A stretch of DNA of 54,924 bases from Blastocatellia bacterium (GCA_021463145.1 JAJTWZ010000026.1:1-54924), one strand, 5' to 3'. Shown: positions 44,402 through 54,924, counted from the first letter of the stretch. A program made the numbers and translations. Notes: generated by a model from the sequence alone, not told the origin.

Positions 44402-46045
44402 GTGAGCGAACGGGTACTCGTCATCGGTCTGGACGGAGCGACGTGGACGGCACTGGATCCACTGATCGCGGAAGGCCGCATGCCCGCATTGGAGTCGCTC
44501 GTCGACCGCGGTTTCCGTGCGCCACTAACCAGCACGGTACCGCCGGTGACGGCGCCAGCGTGGTCCTCGTTCATTACCGGCCAGAACCCTGGACGCCACG
44601 GCATTTACCAGTTCTACGAGATCGATCCGTGGAGCGAGCGCGCACTCGGGCGTGGCGCCGAGACGTTCCTCGCCGAGCCAGGCGTGGTCGTGAACGGCAA
44701 GGCGCTCGGCGGCCCCAAACTCTGGGAGGTCGCAAGTGCGGCGGGCAAGCGTTGCGTCTCGATCAACCTGCCGATGACGTATCCCCCATCGCCGATCAAC
44801 GGGCTGATGGTCACCGACATGCTCACGCCACCTGGAAGCAGGCGGTTCACGACTCCGCCTGAGCTCGCCGCCGAGCTCGACGATTACGAGATCGATCTGA
44901 CGCCGCGCGAGAAGGACTTCACGTCGACCGACGACGCATTTCTGAATCGGGCGGAGATCGTGCTCGACAAGCGGGGACGCGCGGTTCAGCGTCTGTTCGA
45001 ACGCGAAGAGTGGGATCTTTTCGTAGCTGTGTTCACGGAAACCGACCGAATCCAGCACAGGTACTGGCAGTACCTCGATCCTGCGCTGGCCTGGAGCCAC
45101 GGCCACGAGCACGAGGACGTCAGGCAACGAGTCCTGTCGCTCTACGAGCGGCTCGACGGACACATCGGACGGCTGCTGGACGCCGCGGGCGATCGTTATC
45201 GCGTCGTGCTCGTGTCCGACCACGGCTTCGGCTCCGCGGCGTTTCGGCGGATCAACATGCCGGTGCTTGCCGGCGCGATCGGGCTCGGCAGCAAGCCTCC
45301 CGCATCGTCCCGGCTCGCGAAACTCGGCCTAACGAAGAAGCGGTTTTACAAGTACGCGGGTTTCCTGGTTCCGGACGGGCGGCTGCGCAACGCCGAGCGC
45401 ATGGCGCGAGACCGCGCGCTCCGCGACGTAAAGGGCAAGCTCGTAAAGCTGCATGACTACATCGGGGGCGTCTGGATTCACGCGGCATCGCGCGGAGGCC
45501 CGGTGCCGGACGAGGATGTGCCGAAGTTCCGGGACAGCATCATCGACCGGCTGCGATCGCTCATCAATCAGGGCACCGGCACCCCGATCGTCGCGGGTGC
45601 GATGCCGCGCGAGTTGGTGTTTTCCGGCGAGCGCGTTGCCAGCGCTCCGGACGTTATTTTCTTCCTCGACGATCGGTACGGCCTCGATCCGACACCACGC
45701 GAGGAGGCGCTCATCTACAAGTGGGATCCGCCAAACACCGGAACGCACCGGTCCGACGGCATCTTCCTCGTTGCCGGCGACGGAATCGCAAAGAGCGATC
45801 CGGCGACGCCGCTTCGAATCGAGGATTGCGCTCCGACGATCCTGCATCTACTCGGGTTGCCGGTCCCCGCCGCGATGGACGGACGGGTAATGGCAGAAGC
45901 GTTCGAGCCGGACTTCCTGTCGGCGCATCCGGTGCAGATGTCTGGCGAGAGCTACTCGACGCCCGCTCAGGGCGGAGAGTGGGATTCGGACGACGAGCAG
46001 GCCGAGATAATGGAACGGCTGCGCGGCATCGGGTACGTGGAGTGA
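44402..46045 (+). CDS. Alkaline-phosphatase-superfamily phosphodiesterase, paralogue 3
   Basis: A 547-aa homologue with Asp11 in VIGLDGATW, Thr50 in VPPVTAPAW, the D/H pair in TETDRIQH, VSDHGFGSAAF, and the late His in GTHRSDGIFLVAGDG. The tail WDSDDEQAEI...LRGIGYVE keeps the shared C-terminal element. GTG start at 44402 just after the lipoprotein; the ribosome site is weak. No signal peptide. It is more diverged than paralogues 1 and 2, so it may use a different substrate. Confidence 0.9.
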   Translation: MSERVLVIGLDGATWTALDPLIAEGRMPALESLVDRGFRAPLTSTVPPVTAPAWSSFITGQNPGRHGIYQFYEIDPWSERALGRGAETFLAEPGVVVNGKALGGPKLWEVASAAGKRCVSINLPMTYPPSPINGLMVTDMLTPPGSRRFTTPPELAAELDDYEIDLTPREKDFTSTDDAFLNRAEIVLDKRGRAVQRLFEREEWDLFVAVFTETDRIQHRYWQYLDPALAWSHGHEHEDVRQRVLSLYERLDGHIGRLLDAAGDRYRVVLVSDHGFGSAAFRRINMPVLAGAIGLGSKPPASSRLAKLGLTKKRFYKYAGFLVPDGRLRNAERMARDRALRDVKGKLVKLHDYIGGVWIHAASRGGPVPDEDVPKFRDSIIDRLRSLINQGTGTPIVAGAMPRELVFSGERVASAPDVIFFLDDRYGLDPTPREEALIYKWDPPNTGTHRSDGIFLVAGDGIAKSDPATPLRIEDCAPTILHLLGLPVPAAMDGRVMAEAFEPDFLSAHPVQMSGESYSTPAQGGEWDSDDEQAEIMERLRGIGYVE

Positions 46046-47223
46046 GCCCGGGCGACCCTCGCGGCGCTCGCGATCGCGCGCGCCCGAAGCGTCGGCCCCT
46101 GGTCGCTATCGCCGTCGACCGGCTCGACCGGCGGCGCCATACTTTCGGGTTGCTGCTCGAGCACCTCGTGGCGGCACTTCGCGACGAAGCGCCGGACCTC
46201 GACATTGTTTTGGTGCGCGATCGCGGCCGGACGGACATCCGCGTCGCCGGCGTCCGCGAGCTGTTCGTCCCGGCGGCGCTCGCGCGCACGGCGGCATACT
46301 CGCGGCTCGCGCCGCTGTGGTTCCAGCGCCACGGCGTCGCGCTCGTTCACTTCCCGTTTCTCTTCGCCCCGGCGTCGTGGGCGGGCACGTCGCTTCGAAG
46401 GGTCGTGACGATCCACGGCGCGTCGCGCGCGGCGCTCGACGAGGATCTCGTCGCGAAGTTCTCGGACGCGGAGTTGTCGAAAACGCGGCGGCGGCTCGCG
46501 GCCTTCGATCGCGTGCTCACCGTCTCGAACTCGGCGAAGCTCGAGGTCGTCGAGCACTACCGGGTGCCGGCGGATCGCGTGACGGTCGTCTACAACGGAG
46601 TCGGCGCCGCGTTTCGTCCCGATGCACGCAACGCCGACGCCCTCGAGAAGTACGGCGTGAAGCCGCCGTACCTGCTCACGATCTCGACGATCAAGCTGAA
46701 GAAGAACGTCGTCGCGTCCGTGCGCGCGTTCGCCCGCCTTCGTGAGCGCCACCCGGACATGCCGCATGCGCTCGTGCTGGTCGGGTACACGATGGCGGGC
46801 TACACGGAGGTCGACGACGAGATCCGCCGGCTCGGGCTCGAGGAGCACGTCGTGAAGACCGGTTGGACGGAGAGTGCGGACATTCCGGCGCTCTATGCGG
46901 GCGCGGATCTCGTCGTGTTTCCGAGCCTCCACGAAGGCTTCGGCCTGCCGGTCGTCGAAGGAATGGCGAGCGGCGTCCCGGTCGTCGCATCGAACGTGTG
47001 TTCGATTCCCGAGGTCGGCGGCGACGCGATCCTGCTATTCGATCCAACGGACGTAGACGCGATCGTCGACGCCGCCGAGCGGGCGCTCTTCGATCCTCGA
47101 GTGCGCCGCAGCCTCGTCGATCGCGGCCTCCGGCGCGCAGGGTCTTTTACCTGGGCTGAAGCGGCCCGCCGCACGGCGGCCGTCTATCGCGGGTTGCTGG
47201 GTTCTGTCTCGAGCGAACTCTGA
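46042..47223 (+). CDS. GT4 glycosyltransferase, paralogue B
   Basis: A 393-aa GT-B glycosyltransferase homologous to paralogue A. It has VAVDRLDRRRHTFG, LVHFPFLFAPASWAG (nearly identical to A) and the donor motif FPSLHEGFGLPVVEGMASG followed by VVASNVCSIPEVGGDA. GTG start at 46042 overlaps the phosphodiesterase-3 stop as GTGA. Its codons look even more G/C-biased than its neighbours by eye, which is not computed. It ends the locus; strong inverted repeats follow. Confidence 0.92.
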   Translation: MSPGDPRGARDRARPKRRPLVAIAVDRLDRRRHTFGLLLEHLVAALRDEAPDLDIVLVRDRGRTDIRVAGVRELFVPAALARTAAYSRLAPLWFQRHGVALVHFPFLFAPASWAGTSLRRVVTIHGASRAALDEDLVAKFSDAELSKTRRRLAAFDRVLTVSNSAKLEVVEHYRVPADRVTVVYNGVGAAFRPDARNADALEKYGVKPPYLLTISTIKLKKNVVASVRAFARLRERHPDMPHALVLVGYTMAGYTEVDDEIRRLGLEEHVVKTGWTESADIPALYAGADLVVFPSLHEGFGLPVVEGMASGVPVVASNVCSIPEVGGDAILLFDPTDVDAIVDAAERALFDPRVRRSLVDRGLRRAGSFTWAEAARRTAAVYRGLLGSVSSEL

Positions 47224-47264
47224 CAGCGCAGAAGGCGCGATAGTACCGTAGCCCACGGCGCAAG

Positions 47265-47309
47265 CCGGGGGGTACGGCGGTGAGCGAAGCGATCCGCCGT
47301 AACCCCCGG
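47265..47309 (+). terminator. Strong hairpin after the glycosyltransferase locus
   Basis: A 16-bp arm (47265-47280) pairs with 47294-47309 at 15 of 16 positions around a 13-nt loop. The left arm reads CCGGGGGGTACGGCGG. It begins 41 bp past the GT4 stop and is the obvious place for transcript ending, though without a U-tract. Confidence 0.65.
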
Positions 47310-47330
47310 TACGCACCCCAAGAAGGGTTT

Positions 47331-47418
47331 CGACCGCGGAGCGGTCGCATTGAGTCTTGAAGGATGCGACTTACGTCGTGCCAGTAGCGATGGCGACTGT
47401 GCGACCGCTCCGCGGTCG
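47331..47418. repeat. 19-bp perfect inverted repeat, REP-like
   Basis: CGACCGCGGAGCGGTCGCA (47331-47349) is repeated exactly in inverted orientation at 47400-47418, with 50 bp between. Each arm is itself a small palindrome (GACCGC...GCGGTC), the architecture of REP/BIME elements. It lies in the non-coding gap between the glycosyltransferase and DUF4384 loci. No transposase is nearby. Confidence 0.8.
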
Positions 47419-47520
47419 GCGCGACTGGCGCGGCGGTTCCGCGGGTCGCGCGGCGAAGTTCGCGTGCCCGCTCGACGATCGCGGTGACGACGGCACTGAG
47501 TTGGCTTCGAGGACGACCCG

Positions 47521-47811
47521 TTGATCGGACGTTTGTTTGGATCTATTCGGCGGGGTGGCGTCGCTCCCTGGCTACCGCCTATTCCCCTCCGAATCCGAGA
47601 CCGCTTCGATCCGATCGCGGGCCGGATTGCCGCCGCTCTGGCCGTCCTCGCGCTCGCAGCAGGTGCGTGGGCATTCTGGCTCTTCCAGAACCACGAGCGG
47701 AGTCCCACTGTTACAACCGGTCGATCCGCTCTGACAGATTCGCTCGCGCCTGCGCGCAGGCCGCCTTGTTCGGCATTGCGCTACCTCGCACGGCTCCGCG
47801 ACGCCCGGTGA
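47521..47811 (+). CDS. Possible small membrane protein
   Basis: A 96-aa frame with one hydrophobic segment at about residues 35-53 and a TTG start preceded by GAGGA 8 nt upstream. It overlaps the end of the convergent DUF4384 gene by about 30 bp. No homology is recognised and the composition is typical of chance frames in high-GC DNA, so this is a weak call. Confidence 0.25.
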   Translation: MIGRLFGSIRRGGVAPWLPPIPLRIRDRFDPIAGRIAAALAVLALAAGAWAFWLFQNHERSPTVTTGRSALTDSLAPARRPPCSALRYLARLRDAR

Positions 47812-48698
47812 CCGTAGTTCAGCTTCACCTGGTAGAGCACTCCGTGGTCGCTCGCGACGCCGGGCCGGTAGAGCACGGTCTGCGGCACCGGATCCGCTTT
47901 CGCGAGCGATCGCGTTCCGTCCGAGCCCGCGTCCTTCTCGGCGCTCGTCCACGGCCTACCAGCGCCGCCCTCCATCTCCAGCCGGCCGGCCTGGCCGCCC
48001 CATAACCGCTCCCACGTCGCGACCTGTTCCTCCGTCAACCGCTGCTCGCTGTCCGTCACCGTCACGCCCTCGATCGGCTTCGGCGACACTATGATCGTGA
48101 CGCTCTCCGCCACGTGTTCCGGCCGGCTTTTTCGCAACGTGAAGAACGGAGGCGCATCTCCCTGCGCGGGAAGCTCGATGACGCGGCCCACGCTTACCTG
48201 GTTGTCGCCGCCCCGCGCCCTCGTCGTCGGAAAGATGAGGATCGGTTCGCCCCGCGTGCCATTGGCGTATTCTTCGCGATTGATCACATACAGGTAACCC
48301 GTCCGCGCCGCCTCGATGCTGATCCGCAGGCGATCTCCCTGCGCGAGCCGAGTCGACGACGACACACGCTGCGGCACCCACTCCGCGTCTTCCTGACCGT
48401 TGTGCGTGATGATCCGTTCACCAGCGTCCGACCGCCGCGCCGGTCGAAGCCGCCACATCGTCACACCCACGACCGTGTCCGCGGTGACACCGGCCACCGG
48501 CACCTTCGGCGTCGCAATCCGGTAGATCCGTTTCGAGCGGCTCCCTCTGGCCGCCGTCCCCGCCGCGGGGGCGATATACGCCGTATTCCACAGGTGTCGA
48601 GTTCCGTCGTCCGGTCCGGCGGAATCCTGGGCGCCCACCCCGGCGAGCGAAAGTTGAGTGAAGAGACCGACGGCGAACAGGCAGATCCATTTCCTCAT
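47781..48698 (-). CDS. Secreted DUF4384 protein
   Basis: A 305-aa exported protein. The signal peptide is MRKWICLFAVGLFTQLSL followed by a cut near GAQDS. The middle, about residues 100-200, is a DUF4384 domain with RLAQGDRLRISIEAARTGYL and ILIFPTTRARGGDN. This pattern recurs in the extracytoplasmic part of the kinase three genes upstream on the same strand. I chose the ATG at 48698 because AAGGGGGTG lies 7 nt upstream. It is probably the last gene of the ECF-kinase-CHAT cluster and may bind the same ligand or surface as the kinase (inference). Confidence 0.85.
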   Translation of the reverse strand: MRKWICLFAVGLFTQLSLAGVGAQDSAGPDDGTRHLWNTAYIAPAAGTAARGSRSKRIYRIATPKVPVAGVTADTVVGVTMWRLRPARRSDAGERIITHNGQEDAEWVPQRVSSSTRLAQGDRLRISIEAARTGYLYVINREEYANGTRGEPILIFPTTRARGGDNQVSVGRVIELPAQGDAPPFFTLRKSRPEHVAESVTIIVSPKPIEGVTVTDSEQRLTEEQVATWERLWGGQAGRLEMEGGAGRPWTSAEKDAGSDGTRSLAKADPVPQTVLYRPGVASDHGVLYQVKLNYGHRASRSRAR

Positions 48699-48753
48699 GG
48701 TTTGCACCCCCTTTCATCACGGAAACCGTAACCCGCCGGAAAATGCCCTCACG

Positions 48754-51700
48754 CTATCGCCACTCTCCCTGCAGGACGAAGGCGCTCCAGAAATACGGCG
48801 ATCGCCACTGCTTCTGCTTCCACATCTCGACCTGAGCCCCGCGCAGCGCCGCCGCGGGCCGCTCGCCACGCTTCAGCATCCGTTCGTAGAACCTGGCCAT
48901 CAACTCGGACGTCGCCCGGTCGTTCACGTTCCACAGGCTGACGACGACCCGTGCCGCACCCGCGTACATGAACCCGCGCGTCAATCCGACGAGCCCCTCG
49001 CCCTTCACGTCCTTTCCCAGCCCCGTCTGGCACGCACTCAGCACCACGAGGTCCGCGGGCAGCTTCAGATTGTAGACATCGTTCGCGCGCAGGAAACCGT
49101 CCGTCGGGTTCCCGTCCGCATCGACCATGGACAGCACGAGCGACGACAACCCCGGCCGCTCGGTGTCCAGCAGTCCGTGAGTCGCGAAATGGACGTACCG
49201 GTACTGGGAAAGCTCGCCGCCGAGTACCGCGTCGCGATTCGCCTTGAAGTCGACCGCGCCGAAGCCCGAGTCTGGCGGCACGAGCGAGATCAGTCGCGTC
49301 GCCTCCTGCCGGGTGAACGGAAGTCGAGGGATCACGAGCCGAGTCGTCGCCGCCGCGCCGTCCTTCGACTTATCGGCGAGGTGCTCGATGGTGCGCGCAT
49401 CGTTCACCGCAAGCGACTGCATCGGCCCCTTGTCGCTGGCCTTTCGGGCAACCGCCTTGAGCCGCACGTCCGACGGGTCGAACACCGGATCGGCGACGAC
49501 GGCCAGAAGTTTCGGGGCAGGCTGCCGGCCAGCAATCTCCAGACGCTGAATCGCCAGCGCCGAAGCGGACGGCAGGCTTACGACTTCGTGATCCACGACG
49601 AGCGGACGCCCGTCCGCTGAGGCCGGAGCGGGTAACACCGCAAACGGAACGTACTGAAGTGCGCCGTCCGCCACCACGACCAGACGCTTCGTCCCAAGCT
49701 CGCCCGCGACCGGCGCGAGCACCATCCTGGCGAGCTCGCCGGCAGCAGCCGAGGCATCGGTATTGCGCACTTTCAGAAGTCCGTAGACGTCGAGGGCGCG
49801 TTTCTCGATCTCGGTTCCCTTCGGCAGCTCGAAGCTCTTGAGCGAATCGCTGGTGATCGCCCACACGTAGCTGCGGTCCGCACCAAGCGCGTACTCGAGC
49901 ATCAGCGTGTCAGGGTCGAGCTGCGCCTGGATCTGTTTCAGATCGAGCGGCTCGGGCTGCGCAAGTGACGCGTAGTGAGGATTGTTCTTCCGAATCGCGA
50001 CCTGCGCCCGCTCGAGCTCGGTCTCGATCTGGCCGATCTCGAGTTTGAGCGCGGCGGCTTTCTCGGGAGTGTCGGTCCTGGTCCGCGCTTTCTCGTTGAG
50101 CCGTCGGGCAAGGACCTGCTCGCGTTCCAGAAGCGCCGGATCCACGCCCTTCCGGAAGTCCGTTCCTGCCTCCACGAGCAGATCGAGAAGGCTGCGGGCT
50201 CGCTGCCGCTCGCTGACGTTGACCGCCAGGGCATCGAATCCCCTGGAAGGGTCCGCCTTGTGCTGGCGCATAAGGATGTCGGTGTAGAGCTGATACGACG
50301 TCTGGACGGACGCGAGAAGCGACGTGCGCGATGCCGGGCTGACCTGATCGGCCCGAAGCGACTCGGCTACCTTCAGTGCCTCCTCGATACGCGTGCGCGC
50401 CGAGGCCAGGTTATCGCGGTCGTTCTCGGTCCAGGCCAGGTTCTGGAGTGCAGTCAGTTCGTACTCGGGATTCTTCACCTCTCGGGCAAGGGCAAGCGCC
50501 TGCTCCGAATTCGCTATCGCCTTGTCGTACTGACGTTGAGATCGATTCAACTGAGCCAGCGCGTTCAACGTGCCTGCCTCGTGCGGCCGCGACTTGATGT
50601 TGCGAAAGATGGCCAGAGCCTGTTCGTAGTATTCGGCTGCCTTCGCCGGCTGGCCCAGCTTGTAACTCACCGAGCCCAGCGACCGGAGCGTGAAGCCTTC
50701 CACTGTCACATCCTTCTGTTCGCGGTTGATGACCAGAGCCTGCTCGAGAAACTCGTTGGCTTTGTCGAGTTGACCAAGCGTGAGATAAACGCCGCCCATG
50801 TCACCAAGAGTCCGTCCCTCTGCGTAGCGGGTCCTGGTCTCGCGCGCGATCGCGAGCGACTGCTCGGCATACTCGAAGTACTTGTCGTAACGGCGAAGCG
50901 CGGAATATGCGTTCGCGATATAGGCGAGCGTGACGCCCTCATCGCGGCGCATCTTCAGTTCACGCTGGACCGCAAGGGCCATCTCGAAGTACTCGATGGC
51001 CTTCTCGTAGCGGCTCAGCGACTGGCTTGTAATACCCAGGCCGTTCAACGCGCTCTCCTCGCGGCTTCGGTCCTTCATTTCGCGGAATATCGCCAGCGCC
51101 TGCTCGAAACTGGAGATTGCTTCCTGCGACCGGCTCGCGCCGAGGTAAGCCCAACCGACATCGGCGAGCGTACCTCCCTCGCCGGACCGATCCTTCAACT
51201 CGCGCTTGATTGCCAGTGCCTGCTCGTAAAACGGAATGCCCCGGTCTGGGACGCGCATCGTGTTACCGACAATGCCAAGGTCGTTGAGCGTAGCGCCTTC
51301 GCCGCCGCGGTTTTTCAGTTCGCGCTGAATCGCCAGCGCCTGTTTACCGTAATCGACAGACTTCTCGTACTCCCGCGTGCTGTAACAGAACCCGCTGAGC
51401 GCTGTCAGCGCTGCGGCTTCACGGGCACGCAGGTTCGACTCGCGGGCGGATGCCAGCGCCTGCTCGTATGACGCAAGCGCCTTCTCCTGCGAACCGGTGC
51501 CAAAATGCGCGTCTCCGATGCCGCCCAGGGTGACGGCAATCCACGACGGTTCTTTCAACTCGCGCCAGATCGCGAGTGCCTGCTCGAGCTTCTCGATTGC
51601 CTTAGGCGCCGCTTCCGGACCGGACTTTCGAAGCGCAATGCTCTCGAGCATCAAGGTCTGCGCGGCGAGAAACTTGCGATCCGGCTCGGAGGCCTGCGAC

Positions 51701-52083
51701 TGGATCGTCGCCTCGAGCCGATAGGCGCCGCGCCACGTCGATACGCTGCGCACTTCAAGTCGATAGTCGCCGGCCGTGGCGACCTCGGCGGCGAGCACAT
51801 CCTGCTCTCCGATGCCGGTGAAATCCACTTCCCCGACCGGCGTGCCGTCTGGCGCCGAAAAAGCGAGGGCACCGTCGATGGACCTCTGATCAAGCCGGAC
51901 TCGAACGAACTGGCCCGCCGTCAGTGCGATCCTGTATGTCTGCGACTCCCCACCGGCTATCTCGCGCTCGATCGGTTTATCGACGCCGAACTGCTGTGCC
52001 TCCGGGCCTGACTGGCCGTTCACAGCCGGAGCGAAACACGGAACGAGCAGCAGAGCGAGCAGTATGCGAGTGTTCCTGGACAT
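48754..52083 (-). CDS. Secreted TPR-CHAT caspase-like protein
   Basis: An 1109-aa exported protein. A signal peptide (about 1-24, ending PAVNGQ) is followed by a small beta domain (about 30-125), some ten tetratricopeptide repeats (about 150-600) and a C-terminal CHAT domain (about 760-1109). The caspase-like dyad is present: His969 in YVHFATHGLLD and Cys1018 in VVLSACQTGLG. Family members such as separase relatives and TPR-CHAT effectors are proteases activated through their repeats. I chose the ATG at 52083 because GGAGG lies just upstream. It is between the membrane kinase and the secreted DUF4384 protein. Confidence 0.93.
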   Translation of the reverse strand: MSRNTRILLALLLVPCFAPAVNGQSGPEAQQFGVDKPIEREIAGGESQTYRIALTAGQFVRVRLDQRSIDGALAFSAPDGTPVGEVDFTGIGEQDVLAAEVATAGDYRLEVRSVSTWRGAYRLEATIQSQASEPDRKFLAAQTLMLESIALRKSGPEAAPKAIEKLEQALAIWRELKEPSWIAVTLGGIGDAHFGTGSQEKALASYEQALASARESNLRAREAAALTALSGFCYSTREYEKSVDYGKQALAIQRELKNRGGEGATLNDLGIVGNTMRVPDRGIPFYEQALAIKRELKDRSGEGGTLADVGWAYLGASRSQEAISSFEQALAIFREMKDRSREESALNGLGITSQSLSRYEKAIEYFEMALAVQRELKMRRDEGVTLAYIANAYSALRRYDKYFEYAEQSLAIARETRTRYAEGRTLGDMGGVYLTLGQLDKANEFLEQALVINREQKDVTVEGFTLRSLGSVSYKLGQPAKAAEYYEQALAIFRNIKSRPHEAGTLNALAQLNRSQRQYDKAIANSEQALALAREVKNPEYELTALQNLAWTENDRDNLASARTRIEEALKVAESLRADQVSPASRTSLLASVQTSYQLYTDILMRQHKADPSRGFDALAVNVSERQRARSLLDLLVEAGTDFRKGVDPALLEREQVLARRLNEKARTRTDTPEKAAALKLEIGQIETELERAQVAIRKNNPHYASLAQPEPLDLKQIQAQLDPDTLMLEYALGADRSYVWAITSDSLKSFELPKGTEIEKRALDVYGLLKVRNTDASAAAGELARMVLAPVAGELGTKRLVVVADGALQYVPFAVLPAPASADGRPLVVDHEVVSLPSASALAIQRLEIAGRQPAPKLLAVVADPVFDPSDVRLKAVARKASDKGPMQSLAVNDARTIEHLADKSKDGAAATTRLVIPRLPFTRQEATRLISLVPPDSGFGAVDFKANRDAVLGGELSQYRYVHFATHGLLDTERPGLSSLVLSMVDADGNPTDGFLRANDVYNLKLPADLVVLSACQTGLGKDVKGEGLVGLTRGFMYAGAARVVVSLWNVNDRATSELMARFYERMLKRGERPAAALRGAQVEMWKQKQWRSPYFWSAFVLQGEWR

Positions 52084-52151
52084 ACGACCTCCATCCAAGC
52101 GACCGTAGTTTAGTGGGGAGCCCCCTCACGGAGACACGAGTAGCGGACGGG

Positions 52152-53984
<1,833 letters not shown>

Positions 53985-53990
53985 GCGGCT

Positions 53991-54566
53991 TTATGCGTCG
54001 AGCTCGCGGCGAAGCCAGGCCCTGGCAAAATTCCAGTAGCGCTCTACTGTCGCGTGCGAGAGATGCATTGCCTCGGCTGTTTCTTCGATTGTGAGGCCAC
54101 CGAAATAGCGCAGCTCGACGACGCGGCTGTAGCCGGCCTCAGTCTCGGCAAGACGCTTCAACGCCATATCCAGCAGGAGCAGATCGATCTCGGGCTTTGT
54201 TCCGACGCGATCGGCCTCGCCAAGAGACAGCATGAGCTGGTTGCCGCCACGCTTCGCAGCGTGCCGCCGTCGCGCGTGATCGACAAGTATGTCGCGCATC
54301 AACTTTGCCGCCAAACCGAAGAACTGCGCGCGGTTCTCGAACGTGATCGACGACTGATCGGTGAGTTGAACATATGCCTCGTGAACCAGCGAAGTCGCCT
54401 CGAGCGGGCGAGGACCCGGCCGGCGCCGCAGGTAAGAGGCCGCCAGACGACGAAGCTCGACGTAGACCAGCGGCACGAGCTCGTCGAGCGCGGCCTTGTC
54501 ACCACCGCTCCAACGAGCAAGCAGTATGGTGACGTCGTGCTGTGTAGGCACACCTGATGTGGGCAT
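53991..54566 (-). CDS. ECF sigma factor of the acidobacterial type (TIGR02999-like)
   Basis: A 191-aa RNA polymerase sigma factor. Region 2 contains LLARWSGGDKAALDELVPLV and LRRLAASYLRRR. Region 4 contains RVVELRYFGGLTIEETAEAM followed by SHATVERYWNFARAWLRREL. These match the large ECF family associated with Ser/Thr kinases in acidobacteria and planctomycetes. No anti-sigma gene is adjacent; the kinase downstream may control it by phosphorylation (inference). The ATG at 54566 has AGGT 5-6 nt upstream; longer frame upstream is not family-like. Confidence 0.92.
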   Translation of the reverse strand: MPTSGVPTQHDVTILLARWSGGDKAALDELVPLVYVELRRLAASYLRRRPGPRPLEATSLVHEAYVQLTDQSSITFENRAQFFGLAAKLMRDILVDHARRRHAAKRGGNQLMLSLGEADRVGTKPEIDLLLLDMALKRLAETEAGYSRVVELRYFGGLTIEETAEAMHLSHATVERYWNFARAWLRRELDA

Positions 54567-54646
54567 GGTGACCTGAGTCTCTCTGGGAATCGCCAAACCT
54601 TGCGAGGCTACAGTTTGACCGGCCGGAGAGAAGACATCAAGCCTTG

Positions 54647-54676
54647 ATTTCAACGTGTGGTGGGCCAGGTTGAAAT
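54647..54676 (-). promoter_or_regulatory. Inverted repeat upstream of the sigma gene
   Basis: ATTTCAAC (54647-54654) and GTTGAAAT (54669-54676) are perfect 8-bp inverted arms with a 14-nt loop, about 80 bp upstream of the sigma start. It could be an operator or the leader hairpin of this cluster. Confidence 0.4.
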
Positions 54677-54862
54677 GCCGGCCCGGCGTCAATGCGAGGT
54701 ACGTGTCGCCACCGATTGCGGAATGTCAGGCCCGAGCCGATGCGCAGCGCTCCGGCTGCACACGTTACAAGGTCTTATCTACCCGATACTCGTCAATCTG
54801 GATGGCAGGCTGCAGCCGTGGCGGACCGGAACGCGGTCGGGGAGGGTGGCGAGGAGGGATGT

Positions 54863-54924
54863 ATGGAATCGTCCGATCGCGCGGACGGGGGAGCCGGCCC
54901 GGTGCTGGCGCTCCGGGCCCGGCT
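54863..54924 (+). CDS. Possible start of a gene truncated by the right edge
   Basis: An ATG at 54863 is preceded by AGGAGGG with 5-nt spacing and the frame is open to the window end. A second ATG in another frame lies 4 nt earlier. About 20 codons are visible, with no recognisable domain. Confidence 0.3.
   Translation, partial: MESSDRADGGAGPVLALRAR

Noticed and set aside
42277-44604. 775-codon minus-strand frame opposite phosphodiesterase 2 and the lipoprotein
   Set aside because: Antisense to two genes with clear catalytic motifs and lipobox; composition is a mirror artefact.

Overview
The window is a high-GC bacterial chromosome segment with no rRNA, tRNA, CRISPR array, prophage or insertion sequence that I can recognise. 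The gene content points to a soil-type Acidobacteriota or a close relative. It has several Ser/Thr protein kinases, an ECF sigma factor of the type common in acidobacteria, DUF4384 proteins, TPR and CHAT proteins, an M61 peptidase, methylmalonyl-CoA epimerase and a DapF with a serine in the second catalytic position. The phylum is an inference; the content also fits other kinase-rich, high-GC phyla.

Left part (1-23.3 kb). An 87-bp tandem repeat runs off the left edge beside an M61 PDZ-peptidase. A signalling block follows: a zinc-ribbon Ser/Thr kinase, a TPR protein with a degenerate GGDEF domain, a receiver-kinase fusion and a DUF1232 protein. Next come dapF, a small membrane protein, and a minus-strand run of methylmalonyl-CoA epimerase, a parvulin-type prolyl isomerase, an MBL-fold hydrolase, mtnP, a small TPR protein and a PfkB kinase. 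After a HEAT-repeat protein and a PAS-DHp protein without an ATPase domain, the minus strand carries a FlgM-like protein, a tandem GNAT, an ABC exporter and glycogen phosphorylase.

Centre (23.4-37.2 kb). Two biosynthetic operons lie head to tail on the minus strand. leuABCD has a divergent LysR gene upstream. argR-argG-argH-(P-loop NTPase)-argC-argD-argF'-argB is preceded by two ARG-box-like palindromes 21 bp apart. The transcarbamylase looks like the N-acetylornithine type. Most junctions are 4-nt stop/start overlaps. The exceptions are a hairpin-bearing gap after argH, which precedes an uncharacterised P-loop NTPase, and short gaps before argD and between leuA and leuB.

Right-centre (37.3-47.2 kb). 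A plus-strand locus encodes a dolichyl-phosphate-mannose-synthase-like GT2, an LpxL/PatA-like acyltransferase, three cytosolic alkaline-phosphatase-superfamily phosphodiesterase paralogues, two GT4 glycosyltransferase paralogues and a lipoprotein. Successive genes often overlap by 4 nt. This looks like an undescribed envelope glycolipid or glycan pathway and is one of the two best candidates for a new system.

Right end (47.2-54.9 kb). REP-like inverted repeats separate that locus from a minus-strand signalling cluster: ECF sigma factor, membrane Ser/Thr kinase with an extracytoplasmic DUF4384 domain, secreted TPR-CHAT protease-like protein, and a second secreted DUF4384 protein. This is the other strong candidate. 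Four promoters in the window sit so close to their start codons that the mRNAs should be leaderless or nearly so.
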